Source: Sanderia malayensis
Lineage: Eukaryota; Cnidaria; Scyphozoa; Semaeostomeae; Pelagiidae
Length of the DNA: 64,000 bases
Direction of reading: 5' to 3'
NCBI GenBank assembly: GCA_013076295.1
Contig: RQOL01000699.1
Span: 5,022,001 to 5,086,000 of the forward strand
How positions within the stretch are numbered: position 1 is the first letter of the stretch; every line of letters starts with the position of its first letter. The notes under the pieces were generated by a model that made no database searches, was not told the origin of the DNA, and saw only the letters and a list, made by a program, of their open reading frames with translations. Positions 11,301-23,600 of this stretch are shown in pieces. Both the position numbers and the translations under genes were made by a program.

Positions 11301-13237
11301 CGTTCAACTTTACTGGAAATTGGAATCCTCCAGGTTTAACTTTACCGCTGAATATCGATTTAGCGCACCCAGTTCCTAGTTCCATTTGAACTCCTCTGCA
11401 CTACAAGTTAGCCCTGCAAGATATTTCTTCTCGTGTCATTCCATTATTAACTTATGTTCTACATTTCAGGGGGTTCTTCGCCCAACACTCGCAAGACGTA
11501 TTGACTGAGCACGAAATCATTATTTTGGCAAGGCATTTCGGTGAAAAAATGGTAGGTTATAAGGACATGTGGTCACTCGTTAAGGTTTAATTGTTTAATC
11601 TGAAGCATAATGAAGCAAGGGTTTTTCTTCAGTATCTACCTCCTTATAGACGTTATAATAAAAGACTTTCGTATTATGTTCAATAGACTCAACAAGATGA
11701 TATTGAAGTCCTGGTAGCGACAGTTCAAGAAGAATTGCGCAAGGTCAACTACGAGAGCTTTTCTGTTATGATGGATGCGTGTGTTTACCAAGATGAAATT
11801 GGGTATGTAGCTATTTCAATGTGCTTTTTATGTACATTTCCTACGTACGAGTCTGAGAAATTTGTCCGAGTTTTGTTTTGCACTAAGAAGAACTGAAGAC
11901 CAGAACTAAAGCACAGAATGGTGATATATGACCATAAATATCTGTATATGTGGATACAAATTTTAAAAAAAACACATTTCTCAATTTGCCAAAAACTAAA
12001 AACAAACATGCTTGGACTCAGACGAGAAATATAAAATTTGTAATTTGAATATTTATTTCATGTCAATAAAGCAAAATAATGCGACTTCTAAACAAAGTTC
12101 ATTCATAAGAAAGCAGTGGTCATTGCTTTACAGTAGACATCCGCTTACTCGAACACCCGCTAACTCGAACATTCGCTTGCTCGAACAAATTTTCATTTCC
12201 CTTGGTTTTGCTATAGCGTTACGTATAGAACTCACTGGTCGCTAACTCGAACCCCTTACTCGAACATTCGCTTGCTCGTACGAATTTTCATTTCCCTTGG
12301 ACCAAAAAGTGTCTGCTAACTCGAACTCTAAGATTTTTTTCACAAAATAATTCAAAAATTGTATTGATTTTTCATTAAATTAATATGTTAATAGTTGTTA
12401 GTAATTAATTGTTCCTGTAGAACATCTATAAACGCCCATCTGTCCTTATACACACGAAAACCTTTCATGTATGAACCTTTCACGCGTTGGACTCGTATTT
12501 GTTGCCCAATTAACGCGCTTTTATACGTTAGAATATCGAGCCTCAGACAAAATTATTTGGTTCTTATAAGAAGTGTATATATTAACGTGTCGTGATACAT
12601 TGTTGCGCTTTTTTTGCAGATCTGGATTTATTCCAATGAAAGACCTATGGAACATCACGAAATCTTTCAATGTTCCCATCAAGAACCACCTGCTTGAACT
12701 TGTGATTGCAAAGTAAGAAGCTCGAAGTTTCATAGTTAGAATTACAGCAACATACCTTAGCCATCTCTCTATCTCATACGGTGTGTGCTCTCGCTTTTGG
12801 GACAGTTTATACAAAACAATTCAACTCGTTGCTTGTTTGTTTTTAACTATGATGCCTACCTCCGTCTATTTAGCACCGATAAAAACGAAGCTGACGAAGT
12901 TAACTACAAACAGTTCATTAATTTCCTAAACTGGAGAGATTACCCTGGTAAGTCACAGTCAATAAATGCTTAATTAAACACTTTTTATAAAAAGTAATGT
13001 TTATAAGAACACTGAGGCTCAGAATTGGCGAAATTCAGCGCGAAGACTTAAGGATAAACCTTGATAAGTGAAACTAATTTCCTTTTCTATCCTTTTTGTT
13101 AATCAGTGATGACTCAGAAGTTCAAGCCAAGTCTTGCCTACGGAGTGAATATTCCCGACAGAATTGGGCCTAAAGATGGCATATCCAAGGTTCACTTGAA
13201 ACCACTGATGGACGCACTGGGCATGGACAGCGAATAA
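5302..13237 (+). CDS. EFHC2: EFHC2-like DM10-domain ciliary protein
   Basis: Complete 20-exon gene of 734 codons; all junctions are GT/AG and keep frame. Exons: 5302-5343, 5600-5687, 6123-6223, 6421-6491, 7172-7251, 7448-7569, 7736-7837, 8024-8080, 8421-8479, 8608-8743, 9059-9163, 9415-9553, 9724-9889, 9997-10213, 10790-11013, 11470-11551, 11687-11802, 12620-12712, 12874-12947, 13107-13237. The N terminus [11 protein letters not shown] is near-identical to vertebrate EFHC2. Three DM10 domains lie near residues 75-183, 224-367 and 427-530 (each starting with a LRF/LCF motif and ending D-x-D-x-F/Y-T/A). The C-terminal part corresponds to the EF-hand region; canonical calcium loops are not obvious. 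EFHC1/2 proteins are microtubule inner proteins of ciliary doublets. An AATAAA overlaps the stop and another lies at 13441. EFHC1 is less likely because similarity is closer to EFHC2 throughout. Confidence 0.95.
12131..12330. repeat. Internal duplicated MITE-like repeat in EFHC2 intron 17
   Basis: The phrase cattcgcttgctcg followed by aattttcatttcccttgg occurs twice about 100 bases apart, interspersed with gctaactcgaac. The start cagtagacatccgcttactc resembles pogo/Tigger-type ends. Boundaries and target duplication were not established. Confidence 0.45.
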
Positions 13238-14134
13238 ATTTATGCGCATTTTATTTCTTTGTTTCTAATAGGTCAGGTAATTTACTTTGAACATATATGT
13301 TAAGCTGTCTCAATACTGATAAACAACTAAGATGTTCTTTAATTCTGCAAGTAATTTTCCGTCATCTATATCTCTTAATACAGTGGTGTTTCACTACGTT
13401 GTATGTTTTATGTAGATACAACTTATAGATAAATCCAAGAAATAAACCAATTTACGGATATTTTTTATTTTTGACTTGACCTACATTCAAAGAACTTCCA
13501 GCAGAAAGAACGGTGTCCATTTTCAATATGCAAAGTTGACCTGAGAAAAGGCCGAAATTTGAAAGCGAAATGTTTAATGTAAGAGATGCAAACTCTAAGA
13601 TCTTGCATTGCTCTCAAGGCTCAGAAAACATGTCACGTTGCTTGTCCCTTTTGAAGCGACAATTACGGTAAGAAGTAACATCATCATCATTCGTCTCATC
13701 TGTTTTGACGTCATTGGCTTCTTTGCTACAGAATACAACTAACTCTGGCTTGTTGTTTGTTACAACAAGGGTTAATCTTTTCTCAAGAAATTGGGGGTTG
13801 AGCATACAGGCCCGAATTGTTTGAGTAGGAATAAGCTTTACGGTCGGTGATACCGATTTTATGTGCAAATTTCGGCCCACAGAACACGAAGTGTGAATTG
13901 GAGAAAGGTCAGCAACCCTGAGAAGGACGCCAATTAAAGAAGAAGATTAATTTCCTCTGGCAAGACTGAAAACTATTCAAAATTAGCTATTCCTGGGAAC
14001 TAGGTATCTATCCCGTTGTAATGCGCAATATGGCCCAGCTGGAATCTGAATCACATAGAACATTGGAATACCGATATGACATGTAGATCACTCATAAGAA
14101 GACTCGTGTTATTATTGCCACTGAAAGTGAGGTA
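13238..14134. other. Spacer between EFHC2 and U2
   Basis: Contains the EFHC2 3' end and a repeat copy at about 13793-13890. I see no gene. The minus-strand open frame across 13614-13880 has no recognisable motif. Confidence 0.5.
13793..13890. repeat. Copy A of a 90-bp repeat flanking U2
   Basis: Shares ttgagcatac-ggccc-aattg-ttga-taggaataagctt, then tacggtc-gtgatac-gattt and tgtgcaaattt-ggcc, with the copy at 15533-15620 in the same orientation. The pair brackets the U2 locus, which could mean an ancestral tandem U2 unit. Confidence 0.7.
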
Positions 14135-14283
14135 GTGGGCCGTCCATGGCGGTACTGCAATACCAGGACAACCCGTGTCTGGGGTGAAGCAAGCTTCAGA
14201 CCCACAGACCAATTCCAAAAATCAGTTTAATATTTGAGCACCCTTGGGTGCATATCAGATATTAAGCTGATAAGAACAGATAC
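14135..14283 (-). ncRNA. U2: U2 snRNA, 3' part of an interrupted gene
   Basis: Read on the minus strand from 14283, the sequence begins GTATCTGTTCTTATCAG, then CTTAATATCTGATA, an Sm-type site TGATTTTTGGAA, and the diagnostic 3' loop CCTGGTATTGCAGTACC. These match animal U2 snRNA from about nucleotide 36 to the end. The preceding base run is ten A residues, where the U2 5' third should be. That 5' third sits at 15265-15289, separated by a LINE fragment, so this copy cannot make a normal U2. The exact 3' end is approximate. Confidence 0.9.
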
Positions 14284-15264
14284 TTTTTTTTTTATCATTT
14301 TATATTATTTGGAGGTGCCCCCTGGTAAACAGTAGGTACACCTCCAACCCTCCATAGACATGGCAAGGGCGATAGGTACAAAAATCAGATTACTTACATG
14401 GATACATTAAATCAACGAAAACCAGGTTAATAACAAAGATATTATATATTCAAATGAAGTTTGTCATTTTCAACATGTGCTAAAATATTGTTTACTAAGA
14501 ATTGGCTAAGAGTTTTGCCGCCATCAATGGAAGCTGTGTTAAAAGCTATTGTTATCCTTTCTTTTAAAGCTTGACGAATGCGGTATATTACGGCTTTACT
14601 ATTATAGTGTTTGTGTTCGTATACCAATTTACATCTAGAAGTCCATAAGTGATAGCAAATAAGTTTAATTAAGTATAATAATAAAGGAACGTTCTTGTTA
14701 ATTACATAAGAAGGAAGCATGCGCAGAAGAACTATCTGAGAATTAAGGTCAAAAGCGTCACTGGTTAAAGATTGGAAAATGGTCTTAAAGTTGATCCAAG
14801 TTTCGATGGCAACAGGGCATTCAAGAAAAACATGTTCGATAATCTCCGGAGCTTTACAGCGTCTACAGAGTCCATATGTTTTACAGCCCCATGACTTGAG
14901 GTGACATAACGTTTTGAGAACGCAATGAGTAGTTTTCCACGCGACGTCATTCTCGTAGCCCGAGGATAGTCCGTAGAGGGTCGAAGACCACACAGACTTC
15001 TACGGAATGGAACGGGAGAAAATGATTATCTTCCAAAGCTCTTCGGAGCGAGGCACTAACTGCAGAGAAGTTAATATGAGTTGATACATTCTGTTAACGG
15101 TGCCAGGGCCGGTTCCAGAAAATTTTCTTCGCGGGGTGTAAGCTCTTATGTACCGAGCAATTTTAAAAAAAACCTTACCACAAAACCATGTAAACTTTCG
15201 TAACATAATTTTACCCCCCAAGAATTTGGCTAAGTTCTACTCGTTTGAGTAAAACCGAGTAGAA
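14284..15264 (-). mobile_element. 5'-truncated LINE inserted in a U2 snRNA gene
   Basis: About 980 bases lie between the two halves of the U2 gene, in the same orientation. The 3' end is a 10-A tail at 14284-14293 that abuts U2 directly. Inside is the C-terminal part of a reverse-transcriptase ORF from about 15221 to 14442, with a zinc-knuckle motif CRRCKAPEIIEHVFLEC (C-x2-C-x7-H-x4-C) and the preceding LSSGYENDVAWKTTH block typical of the region after the RT domain. One in-frame stop interrupts it at 15000-15002. Non-LTR elements that target U2 genes are known (the Keno family, which I recall as Tx1-clade). Assignment to that family is inference. Confidence 0.85.
14442..15221 (-). pseudogene. 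LINE ORF2 C-terminal fragment
   Basis: One frame of about 260 codons is open apart from one TAG at 15000-15002. The distal part (14993-14442) carries the CCHC-type motif given in the element entry, then a 110-residue tail rich in I/L/K. The RT and endonuclease domains are missing because the element is truncated at its 5' end. The protein is therefore a remnant without catalytic activity. Confidence 0.8.
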
Positions 15265-15274
15265 CTTAGCCAAA
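15225..15274. repeat. Inverted repeat at the U2/LINE 5' junction
   Basis: Arms tttggctaagttctactcg (15225-15243) and cgagtagaacttagccaaa (15256-15274) are perfect 19-bp complements with a 12-base loop. The outer ten bases of one arm are U2 nucleotides 16-25, so the other arm is an inverted copy of target sequence. Confidence 0.85.
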
Positions 15275-15289
15275 AGGCTGAGAAGCGAT
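15265..15289 (-). ncRNA. U2: U2 snRNA, first 25 nucleotides
   Basis: On the minus strand 15289 to 15265 reads ATCGCTTCTCAGCC then TTTTGGCTAAG, which is the U2 5' end with one G-to-A change at nucleotide 11. U2 nucleotides 26-35, including part of the branch-site pairing GTAGTA element, are missing at the interruption. The upstream promoter should lie just above 15289; I did not identify a PSE. Confidence 0.88.
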
Positions 15290-16575
15290 AACTAGCAAAG
15301 GTTCCCTATGGAAGGGTTAACGAGAGATTGCCCGGTCGCATGTGAGAACACGTTTTTGATTTGCAACGCGCATGCGTACATACGTAATTCTTGGTGTATA
15401 AGGACAATGTTGTGTTTCTGTTGAGCTTCTCATGTAAGGTGCTTTTTCGTAATTTTATCAAGTGACTCTCCACAATAGAAAGGTGCCCGTTTTGATCAGA
15501 GAATTGCCTTCAATTCAAGTTAATGTTATCGGGCGTTGAGCATACCGGCCCTAATTGCTTGAATAGGAATAAGCTTTTACGGTCAGTGATACTGATTTGC
15601 TGTGCAAATTTTGGCCGGTACCTCTGGCAGTAATAACCGGACTGGTTAAACTGCAGCCTAATGACTGAAAACATAATTTAAAATCAAACAAACATTAGAA
15701 GAGGACAGGGTGGGAGGGAGAAATGAAGCTTCTTCACTATGCTTATAACTCGGAATGATTAGAGAATCTGAGTTGACTCCACTAATTAATTATCGAAGCT
15801 GTTGCCGACGTAAATCTCTGGGTTAATCTTGCTTGGTCCCACCATCCCCGACTCGTGTGGGTGGATATAAACCGTGGGTTATTACAATGACAATTTCTAT
15901 CGTCCCTTAACTGTAAACAAAATAATCAGCGAAGATTTACTGCGCCCACACGGTGTGACTGTGTGATCAGCTTCTGGTTGACGAGCGGGTAGCTGTCTGC
16001 TGCAAAGTTGTGCAAATGGATAATTACTAAAAAAAGAAACGGGGAACCGAAATCATACTAGTATCTCTGAAACCGTTTGAAACATCCGAATTAAAAAGCT
16101 TGCAGGCAAAAGATGCAGGCAAAAGTTTGTGAACGATTTGGAATTTATAATGGCGGACACGAACCAAACCAAACCAATGACAATTTGTTTACAAGCAATG
16201 AACAATGATTTATTGCGCAATTATGTACGTACATATAACTAGCGGTTGAAAGTTTACTCAGTGTCCTTGGCAACCCTTAATACTTTTGCAACTCTTTTGT
16301 GTCTATTGTAATATTGTGTTGTATCATTAGTGATTGTGTACCTTTAAAGCTTGCACCTTCATTCTTGAATACAAACAATTTGATTTGACTTTGATTTGAG
16401 AGAAACAAAGATAAATGTGGACAGGCTTCCCAGGTCATATGCATTATCGATTACCATGGATACATTGGATGTCACATGGACGCAGTCACACACACAGAGG
16501 CAAAGGCCCACACAACAATCAATTATCAAGTAGAAATCAATTAGTTTACATTAAATTAAAAATAGCAGAATAAAT
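15290..16575. other. Shared upstream region of U2 (-) and KY-like gene (+)
   Basis: Divergent promoter region. It contains repeat copy B at 15533-15620 (see the copy at 13793). No other gene or RNA is recognised. Confidence 0.5.
15533..15620. repeat. Copy B of the 90-bp repeat flanking U2
   Basis: Same orientation as copy A at 13793-13890, and about 245-330 bases upstream of the U2 start on the minus strand. Confidence 0.7.
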
Positions 16576-18559
16576 ATGGGCTGTGGATCTTCCCGAAACA
16601 GTGTAAAAGTCGTTATAACTGGGCCCTCATCGATTGTTGACAACACAAACGCGAATAAAGCTCTTGTTGTCAATAATGAGGTTTCAAAGAGAAATAGCGA
16701 TGCGTTGTCTAGCTGGTCAGACCAAAGACAAAATGACAAAAGGAATATTTCGTCAAAAGCAGCTGGTCAGAATGAAAGCAATGATGTAACTAATAATGTT
16801 GACAACGGGCTGGTAGCTGTTAGTCCCGTAAAAGAAAAAAGTTCTCCCAAAGACGAAACCGTTGCAAAAAGCGACCCACATTCCCCTCGCAACAATAACA
16901 ACAACACAAATGTCACACACTTTGTTGCTGAGCCTCAGTCAAGGCCAAATAGTTCAAACAGACGATCCAAAACACAATTGTTTGCTTCGGTCAATATCTT
17001 CAGAGATGTGGACCTGTATGCATTAGAGGTATGAATGATCATTGAATTAAATTGCACATTTATCATGTTGCATGCACAGGAAGAAAGAACAAAGAGAACC
17101 CTGTTTTGCTTGTTTTTGGGTGTTTTTGAACAGGTTCCATGTTATCAAACCAACTTCACAAATAAGACAAACTTAAAGAATCTAATTGGTCCATCTTTCT
17201 ATTTTCAGGCTCCAAATGGATGCAAAGAATCATTTGGGGCACTATCAAATTACTTGACCGGCCCATATGACTCTGAATTAATGAAATTTAGGGCCATATG
17301 GAAATGGGTAACTGCCAATATCGAATACGACACTGAGCAGTTTTTCAACCCCCACACTGCTACTGTAGCATCTGGGGGTACAAATGATATTTTGAAAAGT
17401 GGAAAAGGGGTGTGTGATGGATATGCATCCGTGGTATTGGAGCTGTGCAGGTAATATCTAAATTCTCCTCTGTTTTTTTATTCTTACATATTATGCAAAA
17501 GATCAGACTGGATGCTTGCTTTGATTTACCAAAGACAGGCTGCTACAACCTATGTGATATTTATTACAGCATGATTACTAAAGATCTTGATTTTGCAGGT
17601 GTGCAGGAATCAAGATTCATAAGATTACTGGTCATGCTAAGGGCTTTCGGTATCGGCCAGGTGACAGAATAAAAGGAACAAAAACAAACCATGCTTGGAA
17701 TGCGGTCAAGATAGAAAATCAATGGTGGCTGTGTGATTTTACTTGGGGTGCAGGCTATGTAGGCAATGACAAGCGTTTTGTATGGAACTACACAGAGCAT
17801 TATTTCTTGACAGATCCGGAAGATTTTGTCTTGGACCATTTTCCAGCTGACGATGAATGGCAATTACTGAAATCATGTTATACGATCGAGGAATTTGAGA
17901 AATGGGCAAAGTTTTACAAGCATTTTTTTATTTACGAACTTAAACCTTTAGCACATCGTGATGGTGTCATCAGTGCTGAAAATGGAGCTGTTGAAGTAGC
18001 ATTAAAGACCACAGGGGTACCAGTGAATGTGATCTGCAAGCTTAACAGTTTATCTGAAGGCAAGACCAAAGACAAAAGTGAATATTGCTTTTGCTACCAG
18101 GTGGGAAATAAAGCAGTTTTTCAAGCTCACCTTCCCGAGGTTGGAGACTATGGGCTCAATCTATTTGCTCAGAAAACATCTGATACTGGCAAATCCTATG
18201 ATTCTGTGGCACATTACATCATACGATGTGAGAAGGCAATGCAAAATTGCCAAGTTTTTCCAAAGACATTTAACTCTTGGACTAGTGGCTACATTTTACA
18301 TGACCCAACTCGAGGCATTCTGCCCCCACACCAGAAAATCCTGTTCAAAATCACAGCACCTAGTGTGGTTACTGACATGGCTGCATGTGTTACCGGTGGT
18401 GATGGCGAATGGCTGACATTATCTCTCAACAGTGAAGGATTTTGGACAGGGGAATTTTCATTTAGTGAAAATGCCAAACTTGTAAGTGTGGTTGTCAAAC
18501 TAGATGGGCAAACTTCAACCACATATTCAAGTATACTCAAATACACCATTCAAGCTTAG
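16576..18559 (+). CDS. KY-like transglutaminase-core protein
   Basis: Three exons, 16576-17028, 17209-17450 and 17599-18559, give 551 residues. Residues 1-150 are Asn/Ser-rich and low in complexity, beginning MGCGSS, a motif fit for N-myristoylation at Gly2 and palmitoylation at Cys3. The transglutaminase-like core shows a Cys-His-Asp triad: Cys220 in GKGVCDGYA, His263 in TNHAWNAV, Asp278 in WLCDFTWG. The C-terminal half has beta-rich KY-type repeats. Vertebrate KY (kyphoscoliosis peptidase) is a muscle Z-disc-linked protein of similar size; family members in invertebrates are mostly uncharacterised. Membrane anchoring is inference from the N terminus. The start is the first ATG in a long open exon. 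The 3' end converges on ADAT2. Confidence 0.92.
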
Positions 18560-19052
18560 GTTTTTCTTATCTTTATAATTTGTGTACTGCCCATCATAAG
18601 AAGAGCCCAGGCCAAGAATCTACCACTAAACAGCTTCTGTCCAATTACTTTTGTATTCAGCATCTATATTCACCAACTAACTGTCATGGATGCTAGAATA
18701 TTGGGTTTTTAGGTGTCATTTAATGGTTTGTTTTTTATTATATCAAACTGTTTCTGTAGATAGAGTGGAGTCATTTTAAGTAACTGTAAATATTGTTTTC
18801 CTATTAAACACATTTATTTATTTAAATCTGTATTAACATTGAAACATTCACAGAATTATGTATCATCTCTAATAGCCAATTCTTCTTCACGGTTTCATTC
18901 TATTCTATATGAACATCAGATGTCTAAATAGTAAACATTACCTGTCATGTATTCTCCAGATGCCAAGTTGCACGTAAGGCCTCTACTGACTGCTACCATG
19001 TCATGATGAATTGTCTGCCACTGTAGCTCTGTCTGCTTCTGTCAAAATATTT
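18560..19052. other. Convergent 3' spacer, KY-like / ADAT2
   Basis: AT-rich region holding both 3' UTRs. No feature of its own is seen. Confidence 0.6.
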
Positions 19053-19764
<712 letters not shown>

Positions 19765-20685
19765 GTCATTGGCATTGACTTTCAAAATTAAAGAAAGTTA
19801 TTCAGAGGTGAAGAAATCTGAAAAGTATCAAAGAAATCAGAAGTCAAGAGACAGTACAAGATCAACCACAGCAGGGTAACAAACTACATTCATTTTTTTA
19901 TAAGCAATTTCAACTCGGGCTCAGTACTAAAAATTGCTTAGCTGGAAGGCGAATTTGAGTACTGAAAATTTCTTAGGAATTGCTTAACTTTTTGTTCGTG
20001 TTTTTTGAAAATAGATTAGAAAAAGGTAAATATAGGGCCATATACTTGTAGGTGGCCAACACAATTACTGTATGCTAAATACTTCATTACAAATCGCTAC
20101 ATATTACTGGTGATCAGGCTTCCTGCTTGTGGTTAACGAAACTGAAAACGGTTTGATAATTTGTAAATATTGAAAGTTAACAAGTATTGAGGGCAGATAA
20201 CGCTTGCACAGGCTTTAAAGCAGTTGCTTATAAAGCAAAATGAGTGTACCGTTGCATTGAATTGAAGGTTGTAGCACAGAATGAAGAAAGGCGACACAAT
20301 TTCTTCTCCTCTATTCTGTGGTTGAAGTGAGATCAAATTGTATTAAATTATGGTTGGTTGTTGGTTGACAGGACAGGCCAGGATGACGTCCTGAGGTCCG
20401 AGCTATAAATCGTTCCTCATTTAAGACCTTTACCAACCAAGTTATCCTATACGCATGACATGTAAACGAGGTAGTATATCATAATGAGGTTATAGGTCAT
20501 GAAGCCCGCTGTTTTCATTTGCCAAGTTGGCGGGAAATGTTGGAAATATTATGATATACTTTTCCACCAAATATATTTTGCATATTTATTATTATTGATT
20601 TGTTGGATACAACACAATTACAATTTTTGCGTGATTGTTAGTCAGTCGCAGTTGAGAATTTAATTATCTATTGTAGAGAGTAGAC
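19765..20685. other. Divergent promoter region, ADAT2 / PHD-like gene
   Basis: Contains one MITE-like block near 19895-19990 (ataagcaattt, gctcagtactaaaaattgctta) without a clear second terminus. No gene is seen. Confidence 0.45.
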
Positions 20686-23600
20686 ATGGAGCCTCAAGTT
20701 AATCGCAAGGTAAATTGCTGAAACTATAGATAGGTATAAACGTTTTCTTTGAATTCACAAAAGCATTGTGAATACACGTTTTTTTTTTATAAGAAACCTG
20801 GCTCAAGGCCTAGTAGTAAAAGTTTCTTAATTTTTAGCCACATTTTAGTTCTAAAAGTTTCTTAAAAGTTTCTTAACTTAATGAACAAAGTTGTAGTGAA
20901 AACGAAGAAAAAAACGTGAATGTGGCAAAATATTAGTATCATAACAAAGAAAAATCGTCAATGCGAAAAATCGTCATGTGGAGCCGACAATGTTATGCTT
21001 TGCACATAAAACATACTTACTGTAGTTGACATTAGTTAAGTCCGTGAGGGAAAACGTGTTTCCGAAATTTCTAATGTTTCTTAGATATTTCCTTGTAGTT
21101 CTAAAAGTTTCTTAAATTTTAGGGCGTCTAGATCTAGGTTTCTTATAAACCGGTTTCTTATAAAAAAAAAAACGTGTAGGCCTTCTGGTTTGATTTTAAT
21201 GATAACAATAGCGTAATTAATACCTGTGCGTGGTTTATTGTATAGTAGGTTTTTAAGATAATTTTGAGCAATATTTATTTATTTTTAATTTTTTTCATTA
21301 AGTTAGCATAAATATATTTTTTGCTAAACTTTTGTCCTCAATCCATCCTGTTCATACAAATACCCATTGGTAAAAATATCTTTACCTTTTAGTTTAACTT
21401 ATATTCTATTTCCATATATTACATAGATTTATAGATATGTATTACATTTTTATTTTGGATGTACAATGTACACGTTTTTTTTTTTATAAGAAACCTGGCT
21501 CAAGGTCTAGTAGTAAAAGTTTCTTAATTTTTGGCCACATTTTAGTTCTAAAAGTTTCTTAAAAGTTTCTTAACTTAATGAACAAGGTTCTAGTGAAAAT
21601 GAAGAATGTGGCAAAATATTAGTGTCATAACAAAGAAAAATTGTCAATGCGAAAAATCGTCATGTGGAGCCGACAATGTTATGCTTTGCACATAAAACAT
21701 ACTTATTGTAGTTGACATTTGATAAATCCGTGAGGGAAAAACGTGTTTCCGAAATTTCCAATGTTTCTTAAATATTTCCTTGTAGTTCTAAAAGTTTCTT
21801 AAATTTTAGGGCGTCTAGATCTAGGTTTCTTATAAACCGGTTTCTTATAAAAAAAAAAACGTGTAAAGAGGTGACACAACATTTGACATACAAACATGGT
21901 ACAATGATATCCTTCAAATAACCCTTGATTGAGTTTGTTTAATTTTTGCTAACTAAAGAAAACTAAAGAGAGTGTAGTTACTATATGCAAGCTATCATTT
22001 TTTAGCATTTACCTTACGTATTTATTTGAAGTATGGACATAAGGTACCTAATTAGAGTATTGATATGATAATAATATATAAATGCCTTGTGGTGTTCCTC
22101 ATTGAGTCTTCCTCTTCTGAGGGCATATTCTAAGGGTATATACTAACCCTTTGTACTTTAACATTTTGAATTCAACATTTTTATTACTGTGTTTATTTCT
22201 TTTAGAGGGTTTATAGAGGCAATGTTTTTGAAAACAGACGAAAAATAAGAAACAAAGTTAACAAGCTAAAATTGAAAGAGTTGAACAACTTGGTAGCTTA
22301 TCAATTTTTGTTTAATCTTAACAGGGCTTTTATCATTTTGTAAAATATTTACAATGGGTTATCGTTGATGTTCTGATTGAATAGTTATAGCATCAAATCA
22401 CCTTTATTTCATTTATTATATATGGCTATGTAATATATTTGCAGCTTCAGAATTGGTATATTAGGACAACTGCTCCTACATGTGCACTGACACTATTGAA
22501 ATCAAAAGATGGAAATCTTGTTGTTAAATACTCAGGTATGGTCAGACTAATATTTATTTATTTATTTTTAACTCAGTCAAAACTCTGTGAAATCACCTTT
22601 GTAGAATATGTTTCTGAATAACAACATATTTAGATGTTTATACACATGGCATTCATACAATAAAATCAATTTGTACATAGGACCAAAGGCATTTGAATCA
22701 TTTGGTTTAAATGAAGAAGTTGTCAAACTATTTTCAGAAACAGTTATTTCTGAAATGAAGAAAAGTAACATAGAGCTACTCGGTGAAGGTGATGACACCG
22801 GGGTTGAAGTAAAAGATAGTAAGTTGCAGCAATATTCTTGGCCCAAAGTTTTTCTGCCTTATTACATTACATTTTATTCCCTCCAAATAACTTCTTTAAA
22901 GTCAGAGAGGCAATTGGGTCCATGTTTGGACCAGCTCAGTGAACCTGTGATTATTCAATTATGATTATAGTCCAGAGTTCAATTAACTTTGAATTTCAAT
23001 TTTTTCCAGAAAGAAGGGCTTAATAGCTTAATAGGAGACCAGATGCTTAATAAATTATTGCAGTATTTAAATTTTAGGGCTCTTTTTTCTAAGTTTATTA
23101 TTGAAATTTTTGCATTTTGTGTATTTTCAGAATGGAGTGAAATCTTCAAGTAATATTCATATTTGGATATTTTCTTTGTATGTGCAATTTGTATTTTCAG
23201 GCATTGATCAATTTTGTATGCAAGCACTATTGAGTGTAGACCTCCTCAATTTGGGTGTCAATGAGAAGAGGAAGTTGTTAACTCAAATTATCACTGGTCC
23301 AGGTATAAAACCAAATTGTTAAGATTGATGTCAGATCAATTTTATTTCAGATTTTATTCTTTGCAAACGTTTATCACAAAATTAAGAAAACTAATTGTAT
23401 TTATTTTACGTCATTCGTATAAGAACTGAATAAATATTTTTTACCAGACATGAAGAAGAAAAACAATTGGAGTGCAAATGCAAAACCTGAATGGTGGCCA
23501 CAGGATATTCGCTTTCGTTCACCCAACGAGAGAAAACATGGCTTTGCTCCAATGTCTGTACATGAGCTTGATGAGGTTTTGGAGGCATGTGCTGAGATGG

